Source: Streptomyces sp. Tue 6430 (lineage in GTDB: Bacteria > Actinomycetota > Actinomycetes > Streptomycetales > Streptomycetaceae). From it: a stretch of DNA of 64,000 bases. Positions 15,861-24,580 of the stretch are shown here, in pieces. The first letter of the stretch is position 1. Each line of letters starts with the position of its first letter. A program made the position numbers and the translations under genes. The stretch is from positions 2,542,001 through 2,606,000 of the forward strand of contig JAKGSH010000010.1 of NCBI GenBank assembly GCA_021568835.1. Direction: 5' to 3'. The notes beneath the pieces were generated by a model. That model did no database searches. It saw nothing but the letters and a program-made list of their open reading frames with translations, and was not told the DNA's origin.

Positions 15861-16481
15861 TCAACGTGGATCGAAGGACCAAATCAGCCCGACTTCCTCG
15901 TCGGACACCCAAAGGAGCCCCAAGTCCCAGGCGTACTGACTGATCGGTGAGCAGCTCGAGATCTGCTGATAGAAGTCGAGGAACGCCCCGCCTCCCCGCG
16001 TGTTCGTGAAGAATCGAGCCCCGCCGGAAAAGCGCGTGAGAATTACCCTGGCGTGCTTCTCCATTTCAGCCCGCTGTGCGGGAAAACGGGGGTCCCGGGA
16101 GACATCAAGGTCGATGGTAGCCAGCAGCACGAGGAGTCGCACCACCGCGGAACGCGGAATCTCCCTGAGCCGGCCTCGCCATTCCGCCGCACCCGCCTCG
16201 TCCACGGGCGGAACGACGAAGGGGTAGGCCGGGTCGTCCTCCGTCTCCTCCTCGCCTTCGTCAGGATCGATGGTCCGCCAGGCCCGGGGATCCGCCGTCT
16301 CTCTCCGCATGACCGAGGCAACATCGTGAAGCCAGTCCTCCCGCGTACGGGGACCGGCGGCGACAAAGGTGTACCGACGGTCGTACATCTCCACCGCCGA
16401 CCACCAGGAGTCGGCATCCAGGGGTGTCGGCGGCCCGTTCGCATCGGGCATCGTTCCGTAGTCCATCCAGACCTCGCTCAT
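15861..16481 (-). CDS. Putative immunity protein for the RNase A-like toxin
   Basis: The 206-aa acidic protein has no signal peptide or membrane segment. Its start overlaps the stop of the toxin gene by 4 nt (ATGA), the position expected for the cognate immunity gene. Recognisable stretches are VWMDYGTMPDANGPPTPLDA, FVAAGPRTREDWLHDVASVM and SGGARFFTNTRGGGAFLDFY, but I cannot assign a known family. It differs from the CdiI-type protein downstream, so it may be a distinct immunity fold. Confidence 0.7.
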   Translation of the reverse strand: MSEVWMDYGTMPDANGPPTPLDADSWWSAVEMYDRRYTFVAAGPRTREDWLHDVASVMRRETADPRAWRTIDPDEGEEETEDDPAYPFVVPPVDEAGAAEWRGRLREIPRSAVVRLLVLLATIDLDVSRDPRFPAQRAEMEKHARVILTRFSGGARFFTNTRGGGAFLDFYQQISSCSPISQYAWDLGLLWVSDEEVGLIWSFDPR

Positions 16482-18226
16482 ACGGGCATCGAGGTGAACA
16501 CCAAGTAGGGCGGATCGAGGCTCGGATCACGCATGAGCCGCAGGGAAACACCCTTGGTATCGTGCACCTCCGAAAGCTTGCTGCCGTCATAGGTGACACC
16601 CCTGCCGGTCACGGCGTCGCCGGCGAGAGGGCCTTGCAGCGGTACGGAGTCGGTCTTGACGGTGATTGATATGTCCGGCGGGTCCCCTGCCAGCCACCGG
16701 TCGATGTCATCACTGTTGTCACGCAGGCAATATTGCGTGAACCGTTGTGCAGCCTCGACATCGGCGTAGGTCGATGCCGCCGGAATCTTCGGCTCACCAT
16801 TCGCTTTGCTCTCGTCTCTCATCCGCTGCAACAGCTGCTCGTCGGTCTTCCCCACATGCTTGTCGAGGGTATGGCCATTGCCCACCCCTTCCGCCGCGGC
16901 AAGGTCCATCGAGTACGTGTAGGGGAACCGGCTCTCCGGCAGCTGCCAGCTGTGCTCCTTCTTGAACTCGTTCAGGGAACGCGCACCGAACCCCTGCGCC
17001 CGAGCTCGTTCCGCCTGGAACGTGGGCACGCTCAAGAGCGCCTCGTCGAGCTCGAACTCGAGCATGGCCAGTTTGCCCGCGGCATCGCCGAACGCCTCGT
17101 GATAGGCCTCGACTGCCGCGTCCATGGCCGCCTTGTCCATGTGGGACCGGAAGGTCAGGACGACCTCCATGACCACGAGCCCGACCGCGAGCTTGGTGAG
17201 TTCGAACGGGTCGAGACCCGAGGTCAGGTCCTTCACCGTCTTGTCCGCGGCCTCCTTGGCCAGGCGCGTGGTGGTTTCCGTGGTCTTCTGGCCCACGTCG
17301 GCCAGGTCGTCGAAAAGCTTCTGGATGGTGTTCGCGCTCTTGTCCAGGACCTCGATGACGGGGCGTCTGGTGGCGGGGTCCATCTTCCCGTGGGTCTTCC
17401 AGCTCCGGGCGCCCTTCTTGGGGGTCACCTCGGCCCGCTGGTCACGGACCTTGCCCCAAGCCGTGGTTCCCCAGATCGTCTGGCAGAAGGCATTCATCGC
17501 GGCCTGCCATTCACCGTTTCCTGTGGGGTCGGTGATGTAGGAGATCGCGTCCGTGAAGTCGTCCGCCGCCTTCTTCACGCCCTTGGAGGCCTCCCGCCAG
17601 GCCCCGGCGATGTCGCGGAACTCCTCCTCCTCGACGCCCGGCGTGATCTCGTGGACGCGGCCGAGTCGCAGCCCTTCGTCGACCACAGGTTTCATGATGA
17701 ACATGAGGAAGTCCGGGACTTCTCCAAGGATTCCTGAAATCGCCCACGAGTCGTGGTATTCGCCCTCCCCTCGCCACGTCAGGTCGTTCGGCGGACCGTA
17801 CTTGGGCGCGGTGGTGATCACCATTGGAGGCTGCTTCTCCTCCGGTGGCTCGCCCTTGCCCTTGCTCGCCGCCCAGTCCGCCTGCACGTAGTTGTTCGCG
17901 GTCTGGGTGAGGCCCACCGCCACACCGCCTACCGCCACCACGCTCTTCGCCCAGAGTTCCAGGAACTTCCCGGCGACGATGCCGTACCGATCGGCGAAGG
18001 AGTCCGCGCCCCAGCCCGTTCCCGCGGACTGGCTGTACTTGTCCAGCGTGTCCGTCAACGCCTTCGCCTGCTTGTCGTAGTCGAACTGGCCGTCCCGCAC
18101 GACGAGCGAGGTGAAGTAGAGATGCTGAGGCTGCACGTCGAAGCGGCCCACCCCTTGGCCGGGTGGCGCGGTCCTGGCCTGGTCCCGCTCCCGCTCCCGC
18201 TGCTTGTCCGAGGGCAGGTCAGCCAT
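16478..18226 (-). CDS. Polymorphic toxin with C-terminal RNase A-like domain, likely type VII exported
   Basis: The 582-aa protein starts at ATG 18226 (MADLPSDKQRERERDQARTA). Residues about 1-450 are mostly helical with no signal peptide, as in WXG/LXG-type carriers. The C-terminal 140 residues form an RNase A-like domain: GNGHTLDKHVGKTDEQLLQR (catalytic His), STYADVEAAQRFTQYCLRDN, then AVTGRGVTYDG and LRLMRDPSLDPPYLVFTSMP. The expected action is cleavage of RNA in a neighbouring cell. It is preceded by two WXG100 genes with 1-nt overlap and followed by immunity candidates. Confidence 0.85.
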   Translation of the reverse strand: MADLPSDKQRERERDQARTAPPGQGVGRFDVQPQHLYFTSLVVRDGQFDYDKQAKALTDTLDKYSQSAGTGWGADSFADRYGIVAGKFLELWAKSVVAVGGVAVGLTQTANNYVQADWAASKGKGEPPEEKQPPMVITTAPKYGPPNDLTWRGEGEYHDSWAISGILGEVPDFLMFIMKPVVDEGLRLGRVHEITPGVEEEEFRDIAGAWREASKGVKKAADDFTDAISYITDPTGNGEWQAAMNAFCQTIWGTTAWGKVRDQRAEVTPKKGARSWKTHGKMDPATRRPVIEVLDKSANTIQKLFDDLADVGQKTTETTTRLAKEAADKTVKDLTSGLDPFELTKLAVGLVVMEVVLTFRSHMDKAAMDAAVEAYHEAFGDAAGKLAMLEFELDEALLSVPTFQAERARAQGFGARSLNEFKKEHSWQLPESRFPYTYSMDLAAAEGVGNGHTLDKHVGKTDEQLLQRMRDESKANGEPKIPAASTYADVEAAQRFTQYCLRDNSDDIDRWLAGDPPDISITVKTDSVPLQGPLAGDAVTGRGVTYDGSKLSEVHDTKGVSLRLMRDPSLDPPYLVFTSMPV

Positions 18227-18528
18227 CAGGCCGCACCCCAACCCCGCAGTACCGCCCTGTGCGCCGCCGCGTAGTTGATCTCCCCGTTGACCACGACGTC
18301 GTGCAGCCACGCCTGGGCTGCCTGAAGATCCGCTGCGGACCGGCCCCACTCATCCAGCTTGTCGATGAACACCTCGCGGGCTTCGCCCTCCCAGGTCAGG
18401 ACCACTTTCTCCGCGCGGCGGTAGAGCAGGTCCAGCTGCTCGTCGAGGTGCTTGAGAATGTCCTCAAGATCTCCGGAAAGGTCCTGCAGCGTCGAGAAGT
18501 CGACGGTTATGCGGTCGTCGTCCACCAT
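18226..18528 (-). CDS. WXG100 (EsxA/YukE-like) protein
   Basis: The 100-aa helical protein has VLTWEGEAREVF, a W-x-G turn between two helices at about residue 46. Length and motif match WXG100 proteins, which form helical-hairpin dimers exported by type VII secretion. The stop overlaps the toxin ATG (TGATG), so it is probably a dedicated export partner of the toxin. Confidence 0.88.
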   Translation of the reverse strand: MVDDDRITVDFSTLQDLSGDLEDILKHLDEQLDLLYRRAEKVVLTWEGEAREVFIDKLDEWGRSAADLQAAQAWLHDVVVNGEINYAAAHRAVLRGWGAA

Positions 18529-18573
18529 GCTTCTCCGTTCCGAAGCTGAAGTCGTCGGTCGGCGTATGAGCCG

Positions 18574-18978
18574 TCAGAGGTCGGAGAGGCTGCTGCGCGG
18601 CGCGGCGGGTACCTCTGCATTCGGCGTCGACAGCGCGTCCGCTTCGCGTTCCACGTCCGTCTCGACCTGGATCTTCCGTAGCTGCGCCATGACCTCCAGG
18701 TCATGCTCCGAGAACCCGTCCCGGCTCAACCGCACGGCTTGTTCAACAGCCTGGATGATCATGCGGATGCGTACGGCGTCCTCAGCCGCGCCCCGGTGAA
18801 GGTCCCGGTAGGCACGGGCGGCGGGCCCCTGCCATCCCGCCTCGATCCGGTCGACGATCGCGTCCATGCGTCGGACCTGCTTGTCCAGGTGGTCCTGCAT
18901 ACCGTGGAGATCACCGGCCAGGTCCGTCAGCCGGTCGCCCTGCACCCGAAGCCGTGGCTGTTCACCCGCGCCGCTCAT
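18574..18978 (-). CDS. Second WXG100-type protein
   Basis: The ATG at 18978 (MSGAGEQPRLRVQGDRLTDL) is preceded by GGGGGA, giving 134 aa; a longer reading from 19032 is less likely. The hairpin turn is IEAGWQGPAARAYRDL (W-Q-G). The two helices are followed by an extended C-terminal tail (about 30 residues). It is the first gene of the toxin operon and probably pairs with the WXG100 protein at 18226-18528. Confidence 0.82.
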   Translation of the reverse strand: MSGAGEQPRLRVQGDRLTDLAGDLHGMQDHLDKQVRRMDAIVDRIEAGWQGPAARAYRDLHRGAAEDAVRIRMIIQAVEQAVRLSRDGFSEHDLEVMAQLRKIQVETDVEREADALSTPNAEVPAAPRSSLSDL

Positions 18979-19457
18979 CACATCCCCCAGTTCGTGGTCA
19001 CCAACGCCACTGTTCCGCAAGCCACTTGACACATCCGCATCACCCTAACAACTTCACTTCAGACCACGGCAGCAGCAAGTCCTCCCTGTATGCAAGGTCG
19101 CTCGCCCGAAGCGGATCGGTGATGGGGCAACTGTCAGCTCTCGCTGCCAGGTGGCTGTCCTCCGGTGGCAAGTCAGCCGAGCGACCCGGGCCAGGAAACT
19201 GAGGGTTCGGGAACGCTGCTCATCACGGTGACCGACGGCTGAGAGTGGTGACCGGGTCGGCGAGCGCTCACCTGTCATGTGGCAGTCGGGTCGGCGTCCC
19301 TCGTCCGGAGGCTGCGGCGGTGGTTGCCGTACAGCAGCGGAGCAGCAACCACCGTGGCTCCGGCCGACCGCGTCGACTTCGCGTCGAGGGGCGTGCGGAT
19401 ACGGCCCCCGGCGTCCAGGTCGTTCGTACCGTGGGCCGGAGTGACCGCGGCCATGGG
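18979..19457. promoter_or_regulatory. Leader region of the toxin operon
   Basis: About 480 bp separate the first WXG100 gene from the end of the lipoprotein gene. No credible gene is present. The promoter of the minus-strand toxin operon must lie here; I cannot point to clear -35/-10 boxes. Confidence 0.4.
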
Positions 19458-19979
19458 CTACGGCTGCCTTTTCTCCAGGACGTAGGTGCTGCGGGAGTCG
19501 GGGTCGCCGAAGAAGAAGTACAGCGCCAGGCGGTTCTCGTCGTCGCGCCGCAGCTCGAACGTCCACGTGTAGGTCTCGGGCGGCGGTTCGTTCCCGGTCG
19601 GTGGGGCGGGACGGCCGGCGGGGTCGGGGGTGCGGGTCGTCGATGCCGTGGGCGAGGTGAGGGTCAGTCGGACGTGTTGGCCGTCGTTCCACCCGGTCGG
19701 CTCGTCGGTCAGCTCCCACACTCCCGTCCCCGACAGCCGCCATCCGTCGTCGAAGTCGAATTCCTGCCCGTCCAGGAGACGGACGGCCGCCGTTCCGTCG
19801 GGCCGGAGGGTGACCTCCGTGCGGTCGGCGCAGAGCCAGGAGCCGACGATCTCCGCCCGCTTCGCGTCGTGCAGCGCGGGCACCTCGTCGTACGCGTGCG
19901 GGTTGCACCCCACCAGGACCAGCAGGCAGGCGACGAGCGCCGCGATCCGGGCGGCCGGGGCCGGTGACGTGGTCCTCAT
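19458..19979 (-). CDS. Lipoprotein of unknown function
   Basis: The 173-aa protein starts MRTTSPAPAARIAALVACLL and has a lipobox LVLVGC around residue 28, so it should be a diacylglycerol-anchored surface protein. The mature part has paired strands (IVGSWLCADRTEVTLRPDG, WRLSGTGVWELTDEP, TWTFELRRDDENRLALYFFF), a pattern seen in small beta-barrel lipoproteins of Streptomyces. No enzyme motif is seen. Confidence 0.85.
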   Translation of the reverse strand: MRTTSPAPAARIAALVACLLVLVGCNPHAYDEVPALHDAKRAEIVGSWLCADRTEVTLRPDGTAAVRLLDGQEFDFDDGWRLSGTGVWELTDEPTGWNDGQHVRLTLTSPTASTTRTPDPAGRPAPPTGNEPPPETYTWTFELRRDDENRLALYFFFGDPDSRSTYVLEKRQP

Positions 19980-20193
19980 GATCCCCCCACACACAGCGCG
20001 CCCCGCATGACTGCGGGTCGACAGGGCGTCGATCGCGCGCTGCGCATCCTGCCAGGGGTGTTGAACATGTTCAACAACTGGGCGCCTGCTTCACGGCCGC
20101 CGAGCGGGGGCCGTCGAGGCGCTCGGTGGCGCGCCGCGTGCGGGGAGGGGACGCTGGTGGTGGGGGCAACGTGAGGTGAGGGAGAGACACCCC

Positions 20194-20457
20194 ATGGCTC
20201 AGAGCAAGGACCACGAGGTCCGTACGCCGTTCCTTTCCCGGCCCGGTGTCCGCCGCCTCGCACCGTTCTTCGTGATCACCGCCATCGCCCTGATCTTCAT
20301 CTTCGAGAACCGCGCGGACGTCGAGATCCGGCTCCTCGTCCCGACCGTGACCATGCCGCTCTGGGGTGCCCTCCTGATCGCCTGGGCTCTGGGCATGCTC
20401 GCCTGTTTCCTCACCGCGCACCGGCGGTCGAAGGAGCGCTCACGACGGGCGAGGTGA
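20194..20457 (+). CDS. LapA-domain (DUF1049) inner-membrane protein
   Basis: The 87-aa protein has two membrane segments: APFFVITAIALIFIFENRAD and VTMPLWGALLIAWALGMLACF. The motif 'FIFENRADVEIRLLVPTVTMPLW' between them is the LapA/DUF1049 signature. The ATG at 20194 has GAGGGAGAG upstream. The cytoplasmic tail is basic. The function in Streptomyces is unknown. Confidence 0.88.
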   Translation: MAQSKDHEVRTPFLSRPGVRRLAPFFVITAIALIFIFENRADVEIRLLVPTVTMPLWGALLIAWALGMLACFLTAHRRSKERSRRAR

Positions 20458-20562
20458 AGGCCACGGGCGAGGTGAGGGTCGGCGCCGTCCGCGCGCTCCG
20501 CGGACGGGGCCGGCCGGTGGTACGGAGCCCGGCGGGCCGGCGGCGGATCCGCCTGCCCGCGT

Positions 20563-20873
20563 TCAGTACACGTGGACCCTCCACCTCTCCACCCACCGCA
20601 GCCACGCCCCGCCCGTGCCCCGCACCTGGACGCGGTCGGGTTCGACCTGCCAGGCGGTGCCGTAGAGGGTGGCGTCGGGGAGGTCGACCCGGACGGTGTC
20701 GAGGGGTTCCAGGTCGTCGTCGAGGGGCGGGACCAGGTGTGCGCGCAGCGGCCGCAGGTGTAGGCGACGGCCGTGTGGGGGCCGGTCGCCGGTGTCGGGG
20801 TGCCCGGGCGGAACGCCTCGGTGCGGCAGCGGGGGCACGGGTCGGCCGTCTGGGTACCTGTGGTCCGGGACAT
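20563..20873 (-). CDS. Small zinc-ribbon protein (one frame break)
   Basis: From ATG 20873 the product reads MSRTTGTQTADPCPRCRTEA ... VAYTCGRCAHTWSRP, with two CxxC pairs forming a zinc ribbon. Adding one C in the run at 20724-20727 joins it to PLDDDLEPLDTVRVDLPDAT ... WLRWVERWRVHVY with a stop at 20563, about 103 aa in total. Without that change the frame runs across the LapA gene, which is implausible. The function is unknown. Confidence 0.7.
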
Positions 20874-20919
20874 CGTCCGATCCTTCGGCACGCGGCGGCG
20901 GACGGCAAGCGTCTCCGCC

Positions 20920-21318
20920 TCAGGCCGACGCCCGCTTCGCGTCGTACTCCTCGCGGGCCCTCTCCACCGCCGGCATGCGCTCGTCGACCCATCGGCCCAG
21001 GGCGCGGACCTGTTCGGCGGCCTCCCGGCCGAGGGGTGTCAGGGAGTAGTCGACGCGGGGCGGGATCACGGGTTTGGCGTCGCGGTGCACCAGGCCGTCG
21101 CGTTCCAGCGTCTGCAGGCTCTGGGTCAGCATCTTCTCGCTGACCCTGCCGATCGCCCGGCGCAGTTCGCTGAACCGGTAGGAGCGGTCCAGCAGGGCGA
21201 TCAGGATCAGGGTGCCCCAGCGGCTGGTGACGTGTTCCATGACCAGGCGGTGGGGGCACGGGCCGTCGCCGCCCTCGCCCCGGACGCGGTCCACGATGGT
21301 CAGGTCGCTCGCTTCCAT
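20920..21318 (-). CDS. HxlR-family transcriptional regulator
   Basis: The 132-aa protein starts at ATG 21318. It has the HxlR winged HTH: CPHRLVMEHVTSRWGTLILI, YRFSELRRAIGRVSEKMLTQ, SLQTLERDGLVHRDAKPVIP, VDYSLTPLGREAAEQV. HxlR proteins often respond to redox or reactive electrophiles. No divergent target gene is evident; the membrane-protein gene upstream on the same strand may be co-regulated. Confidence 0.9.
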   Translation of the reverse strand: MEASDLTIVDRVRGEGGDGPCPHRLVMEHVTSRWGTLILIALLDRSYRFSELRRAIGRVSEKMLTQSLQTLERDGLVHRDAKPVIPPRVDYSLTPLGREAAEQVRALGRWVDERMPAVERAREEYDAKRASA

Positions 21319-21355
21319 GCCCGTACGGTACCGGGGAGACGGCACTTTCCGACAG

Positions 21356-21885
21356 TTAGTGACGGAGCCGGGGCGCCGGCGCGCCTCCCGGGTCAGCCGG
21401 CCCGGCGCCGTCGTACGGCTGTCCCGCCCGCGGCCTGCGCACACCCCGGGCCCGCGCACCCGCGGCGACGCCCGCCGCGGTCAGGGCCAGCACCAGGACG
21501 CCCGGGTTGACGTACGCCGGGACGGTGTCGCTGGTGTAGCTGCCGCCGCCGGACGTCTCGCAGACGAAGCCGAGGGGGACGTAGGACACGGTGTGGCCGA
21601 CGACGCGCGACGCCCGTTCCTCCCGGCCGGGGTCAGGCAGGGCGGCAGCGGGGCGGACTCGGTGCCGCCCTCCCATGTCTCGGCGACGGCCGCGACGACG
21701 TGCAGCAGGCCCCAGGTGTAGAGCAGGGCCGCCACGGCGGCGACGAGTGCGGCGGCGCTGCGGAGCCATACGGTGCGGTCGGCCGCGCGCAGGCCCGTAC
21801 GACCGAGGGAGCCGACGGCGTAGCCGGTGAAGGCGAAGGCCGCGACCAGGCCACCGGGGACGACCAGGAGGAGCAGGAGTGCCAT
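21356..21885 (-). CDS. Small membrane protein (one frame break)
   Basis: The product has at least three membrane segments: LLLLVVPGGLVAAFAFTGYA, RSAAALVAAVAALLYTWGLL, and in the second frame NPGVLVLALTAAGVAAG. The external loop after the break reads GREERASRVVGHTVSYVPLG and CETSGGGSYTSDTVPAYV. One added C near 21641-21643 joins the two frames to about 176 aa. No family is recognised. Confidence 0.65.
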
Positions 21886-21978
21886 CCGCAGAGGCTGGCA
21901 GCAGACGCGGCACGCCGGCCGTGATGTGGGTCACTTCATGGGCAACGGGTCTGTCGCAGAAGGGTTTTCGGGAGCGGA

Positions 21979-23181
21979 TCACGTACCGCGTCCGTCGGCG
22001 ACGCGGACGTCGGCGGGGCCGCGGACCTGTCGGCGGGAGGCCGCCGCCAGGATCAGCGTCACCGTGATCGACGCGAGTGCCGTCGCGGTCGTCGCCGTGG
22101 CGGGTGAGGTGAGTTCGGCCACCGCGCCGGCCGCGGCCGCACCGACGCCCTGGAGGGTGAGCATCCCCGCCGAGTGCAGTCCGAGGGCGTGGCCGCTGAG
22201 TCCGGCGGGGGTGAGGGCCATGAGGTGTTCCTGCTGGACCAGGCTCGCGCCGAAGCCGACCGAGGCGAGCGTGGCGCAGAGCGCGGCGACGGGCAGCGGC
22301 GGGTGCAGGAAGAAGAGGACGTACGGGGTGGCCAGGAGCAGCAGGAGGGGGGTGGCCAGGCGGGTACGGACGGCGGGCGGGAGGAGCCGGCCCACGGCGA
22401 GGTCGCCGGCCAGCATGCCCAGCGCCCCGCACGCGAACAGGGTGCCCGCGGCGCCGGGGGCGTACGACACGAAGAGGGCCTCGCAGCCGACGATCAGGCC
22501 GTTGGGGAGCCACAGGCCCAGGTAGACCAGGCGGCGGGGGCGGGAGGACCACAGGACGGCGTTGGCGCGCCAGGTCGCCGCGACGGAAGGACGGCCCGCG
22601 GCGCGGGGCGGGCGGTCGGTCAGGCCGAGGCGGGCGGTCGCGCTCGCGGTGGCGTGCAGGAGGGCGGCCAGGAGGAGGGCCGTGCGGGGTGAGAGGACGG
22701 TGACGAGGGCGCCGCCGAGGGCGTAGCCGGTGATCTGCGTCAGCCCGCTCATCATGTTGAACACCGAACGGCCGGGCAGGTAGCCGTCCTCGGGCAGGAT
22801 CTCGTGGAGCAGCCCCCAGCGGACCCCGCCGCCGAGCGCCGCGACCAGGCCCGTCGCGAGGACCACCGCGAAGACCGCCGCGACCGGCAGGCCGGGGACG
22901 GCGAGGACGGCCGTGAGGGCGGCGAAGGCGAGGGAGAGGCCGGCCAGGGCGGTTCTCGGCGGGAGGCGGTCGGCACCGGAGAGCAGGAGGGTCGCGCCCA
23001 GGACCTGCACGAGGGAGGGGCCGAACATGCTCACCGCCGACAGCAGCGGTGAGCCGGTGGCGCGGTGGACGAGGGTGCCGAGGGCGAGGCCCGCGACCGT
23101 GTGGGCGGCGGTGTGGGCGGCGGAGGAGAGCAGGAGCGGGGTGAACTCGGGGGTGCGCAGGAGCTGTCGGTAGCCGGTCAT
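21979..23181 (-). CDS. Major facilitator superfamily transporter
   Basis: The 400-aa protein has about 12 hydrophobic segments (for example LAGLSLAFAALTAVLAVPGL and TPLLLLLATPYVLFFLHPPL). A short MFS-like loop after helix 4 reads LHEILPEDGYLPGRSVFNMM. Transporters of this group are annotated as drug or metabolite exporters; the substrate is unknown. It is divergent from an ArsR-type regulator, with a perfect palindrome between them, so it is probably repressed by that regulator. Confidence 0.88.
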   Translation of the reverse strand: MTGYRQLLRTPEFTPLLLSSAAHTAAHTVAGLALGTLVHRATGSPLLSAVSMFGPSLVQVLGATLLLSGADRLPPRTALAGLSLAFAALTAVLAVPGLPVAAVFAVVLATGLVAALGGGVRWGLLHEILPEDGYLPGRSVFNMMSGLTQITGYALGGALVTVLSPRTALLLAALLHATASATARLGLTDRPPRAAGRPSVAATWRANAVLWSSRPRRLVYLGLWLPNGLIVGCEALFVSYAPGAAGTLFACGALGMLAGDLAVGRLLPPAVRTRLATPLLLLLATPYVLFFLHPPLPVAALCATLASVGFGASLVQQEHLMALTPAGLSGHALGLHSAGMLTLQGVGAAAAGAVAELTSPATATTATALASITVTLILAAASRRQVRGPADVRVADGRGT

Positions 23182-23220
23182 GCGGGGAGTCTCGGGCGGG
23201 AGCGGGCGCGGTCGTTACTG

Positions 23221-23237
23221 TTTCGCGGGGCGCGAAA
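23221..23237. promoter_or_regulatory. Palindromic operator between the MFS and ArsR genes
   Basis: TTTCGCG-GGG-CGCGAAA is a perfect inverted repeat with 7-bp arms. It lies 40 bp upstream of the MFS start (23181, minus) and about 120 bp upstream of the ArsR start, the expected place for a shared operator. Confidence 0.65.
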
Positions 23238-23241
23238 CGTC

Positions 23242-23337
23242 GTGCGTCCCGCGTCATGGCCGTGAGCGTGCGTCCCGCGGGATGACCGTGAGCGTGCGTC
23301 CCGCGGGATGGCCGTGAGCGTGCGTCCCGCGTCATGG
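23242..23337. repeat. 26-bp tandem repeat, 3.7 copies
   Basis: Units start at 23242, 23268, 23294 and 23320 with GTGCGTCCCGCG, followed by TCATGGCCGTGAGC or GGATGACCGTGAGC variants. The last unit runs into the 5' end of the ArsR gene. There are no spacers, so it is not a CRISPR. It may modulate expression or be slippage-prone. Confidence 0.8.
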
Positions 23338-23357
23338 AGGGAGAGGCGGGGGGCTTC

Positions 23358-24356
23358 ATGGGCTGGTGGCAGGTGAACGCCGACACGCTGGCGGGCAGCC
23401 GGTTCGTGGTCTCGCCGCTGACCGAGACCTTCGCGTGCCTGAAGCTGCTGCACGCGGGGACGGGTGCGCATCCCGGCGAGACGGCCTGGCTGCGGGAGTG
23501 GCTGCCCGCCCATCGCGCCCGGCTGGCCGCCGACCCGGTGACCGCCGCGCTCGTGCGGGCCGGGCTCGGCCGGGACTGGATCGCGGACTTCCTCACCCCC
23601 ACGCCGCGGGCCGGGGAGGGCTTCGAGGAGGCCGTCGCCCGGGTCCGCGCGGTACGGCCCGCCGACGCCCGTGCCCATCTGCGGACCTCCCTCGCCGGTC
23701 CGCTGCCGGGCCTCCTGGACCGCGACGACCTGCCCGGACGGGCGGCGGACCTGCTCACGTGGGTGTGGGAGAGCGCCGTACGGCCCTCGTGGGAGCGGCG
23801 GCGCCGGGTGCTGGAGGCGGACGTCGCCGCGCGGACCGCGCAGGTGAGCCGGGGCGGCTGGGCGACCGTGCTGGACTCGCTGCGGCCGGGGACGCGCTGG
23901 CTCGGGGAGAGCCGGTTCCAGGTGAACCTGCACGAGTATCCGCCCCAGGAGATCTCCGGCGCGGAGCTGCTGTTCGTGCCGGTGACGCCGCGGGCCGGGT
24001 GGGTGTCGTGGGAGGAGCGGGAGCGGTACGCCGTCGTCTACCCCTGCTCCGGAGTCCTCGCCGCCGATCGGCGCGGGCGGGACGTGCCGGCCGCGCTGAG
24101 CGCGCTGCTCGGGCCCGGCCGGGCGGCCGTACTGGTCCTGCTCGGGCAGGGGCCGCTGAGCACGACGCAGCTGGTCGCGCTGACCGGGCAGGGGCTCGGG
24201 TCGGTCGGCCGGCACCTGCGGGTGCTGTGGGAGGCGGGGCTGGTGGAGCGGGGCCGGGTCGGGCGGTCGGTGCTGTACTCGCGCAGCGGAGCCGGCGAGG
24301 TGCTGGCGCGGGCCCGGCAGGAGGCGGAGCCGAGGGAAGCGAGGGGTTCGCAATAA
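23358..24356 (+). CDS. ArsR-type regulator with N-terminal DUF5937 domain
   Basis: The 332-aa product starts at ATG 23358 (MGWWQVNADTLAGSRFVVSP); an ATG at 23334 inside the tandem repeat is an alternative. The long N-terminal domain (SPLTETFACLKLL ... PGTRWLGESRFQVNLHEYPP) is DUF5937-like. The C-terminal winged HTH reads GRAAVLVLLGQGPLSTTQLV, ALTGQGLGSVGRHLRVLWEA, GLVERGRVGRSVLYSRS. It probably represses the divergent MFS transporter. No metal-binding Cys motif of classical ArsR is seen. Confidence 0.87.
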   Translation: MGWWQVNADTLAGSRFVVSPLTETFACLKLLHAGTGAHPGETAWLREWLPAHRARLAADPVTAALVRAGLGRDWIADFLTPTPRAGEGFEEAVARVRAVRPADARAHLRTSLAGPLPGLLDRDDLPGRAADLLTWVWESAVRPSWERRRRVLEADVAARTAQVSRGGWATVLDSLRPGTRWLGESRFQVNLHEYPPQEISGAELLFVPVTPRAGWVSWEERERYAVVYPCSGVLAADRRGRDVPAALSALLGPGRAAVLVLLGQGPLSTTQLVALTGQGLGSVGRHLRVLWEAGLVERGRVGRSVLYSRSGAGEVLARARQEAEPREARGSQ

Positions 24357-24402
24357 CTTTTCGCAATAACTTCAGGAACCGCGGAACTCGCAGGACCCTC
24401 AC

Positions 24403-24474
24403 GACCGCAGGACCGCACGACCGCAGGACCGCAGGACCGCACGACCGCACGACCGCAGGACCGCAGGACCGCGG
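24403..24474. repeat. 8-bp tandem repeat, nine copies
   Basis: GACCGCAG / GACCGCAC units repeat nine times between the ArsR gene and the peroxidase gene. The period of 8 is not codon-like, which agrees with non-coding DNA. Confidence 0.85.
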
Positions 24475-24580
24475 CAACGACAGTGAGCGGCGGAACCGGA
24501 GGCACGCGACACGGGGTGAGCAGCGAACCGGGGGCGGTGCCCGCGACCCGTCGGCCGTCCGGCGGAGCTAGCATCCGGGG

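Noticed and set aside
23242..23337. CRISPR-like array
   Set aside because: Units are contiguous 26-bp tandem repeats without spacers.
21356..23758. Minus-strand frame of 800 codons through the MFS gene
   Set aside because: Only its last 90 codons (end of the membrane-protein gene) are plausible; the rest is out of frame with the MFS transporter.
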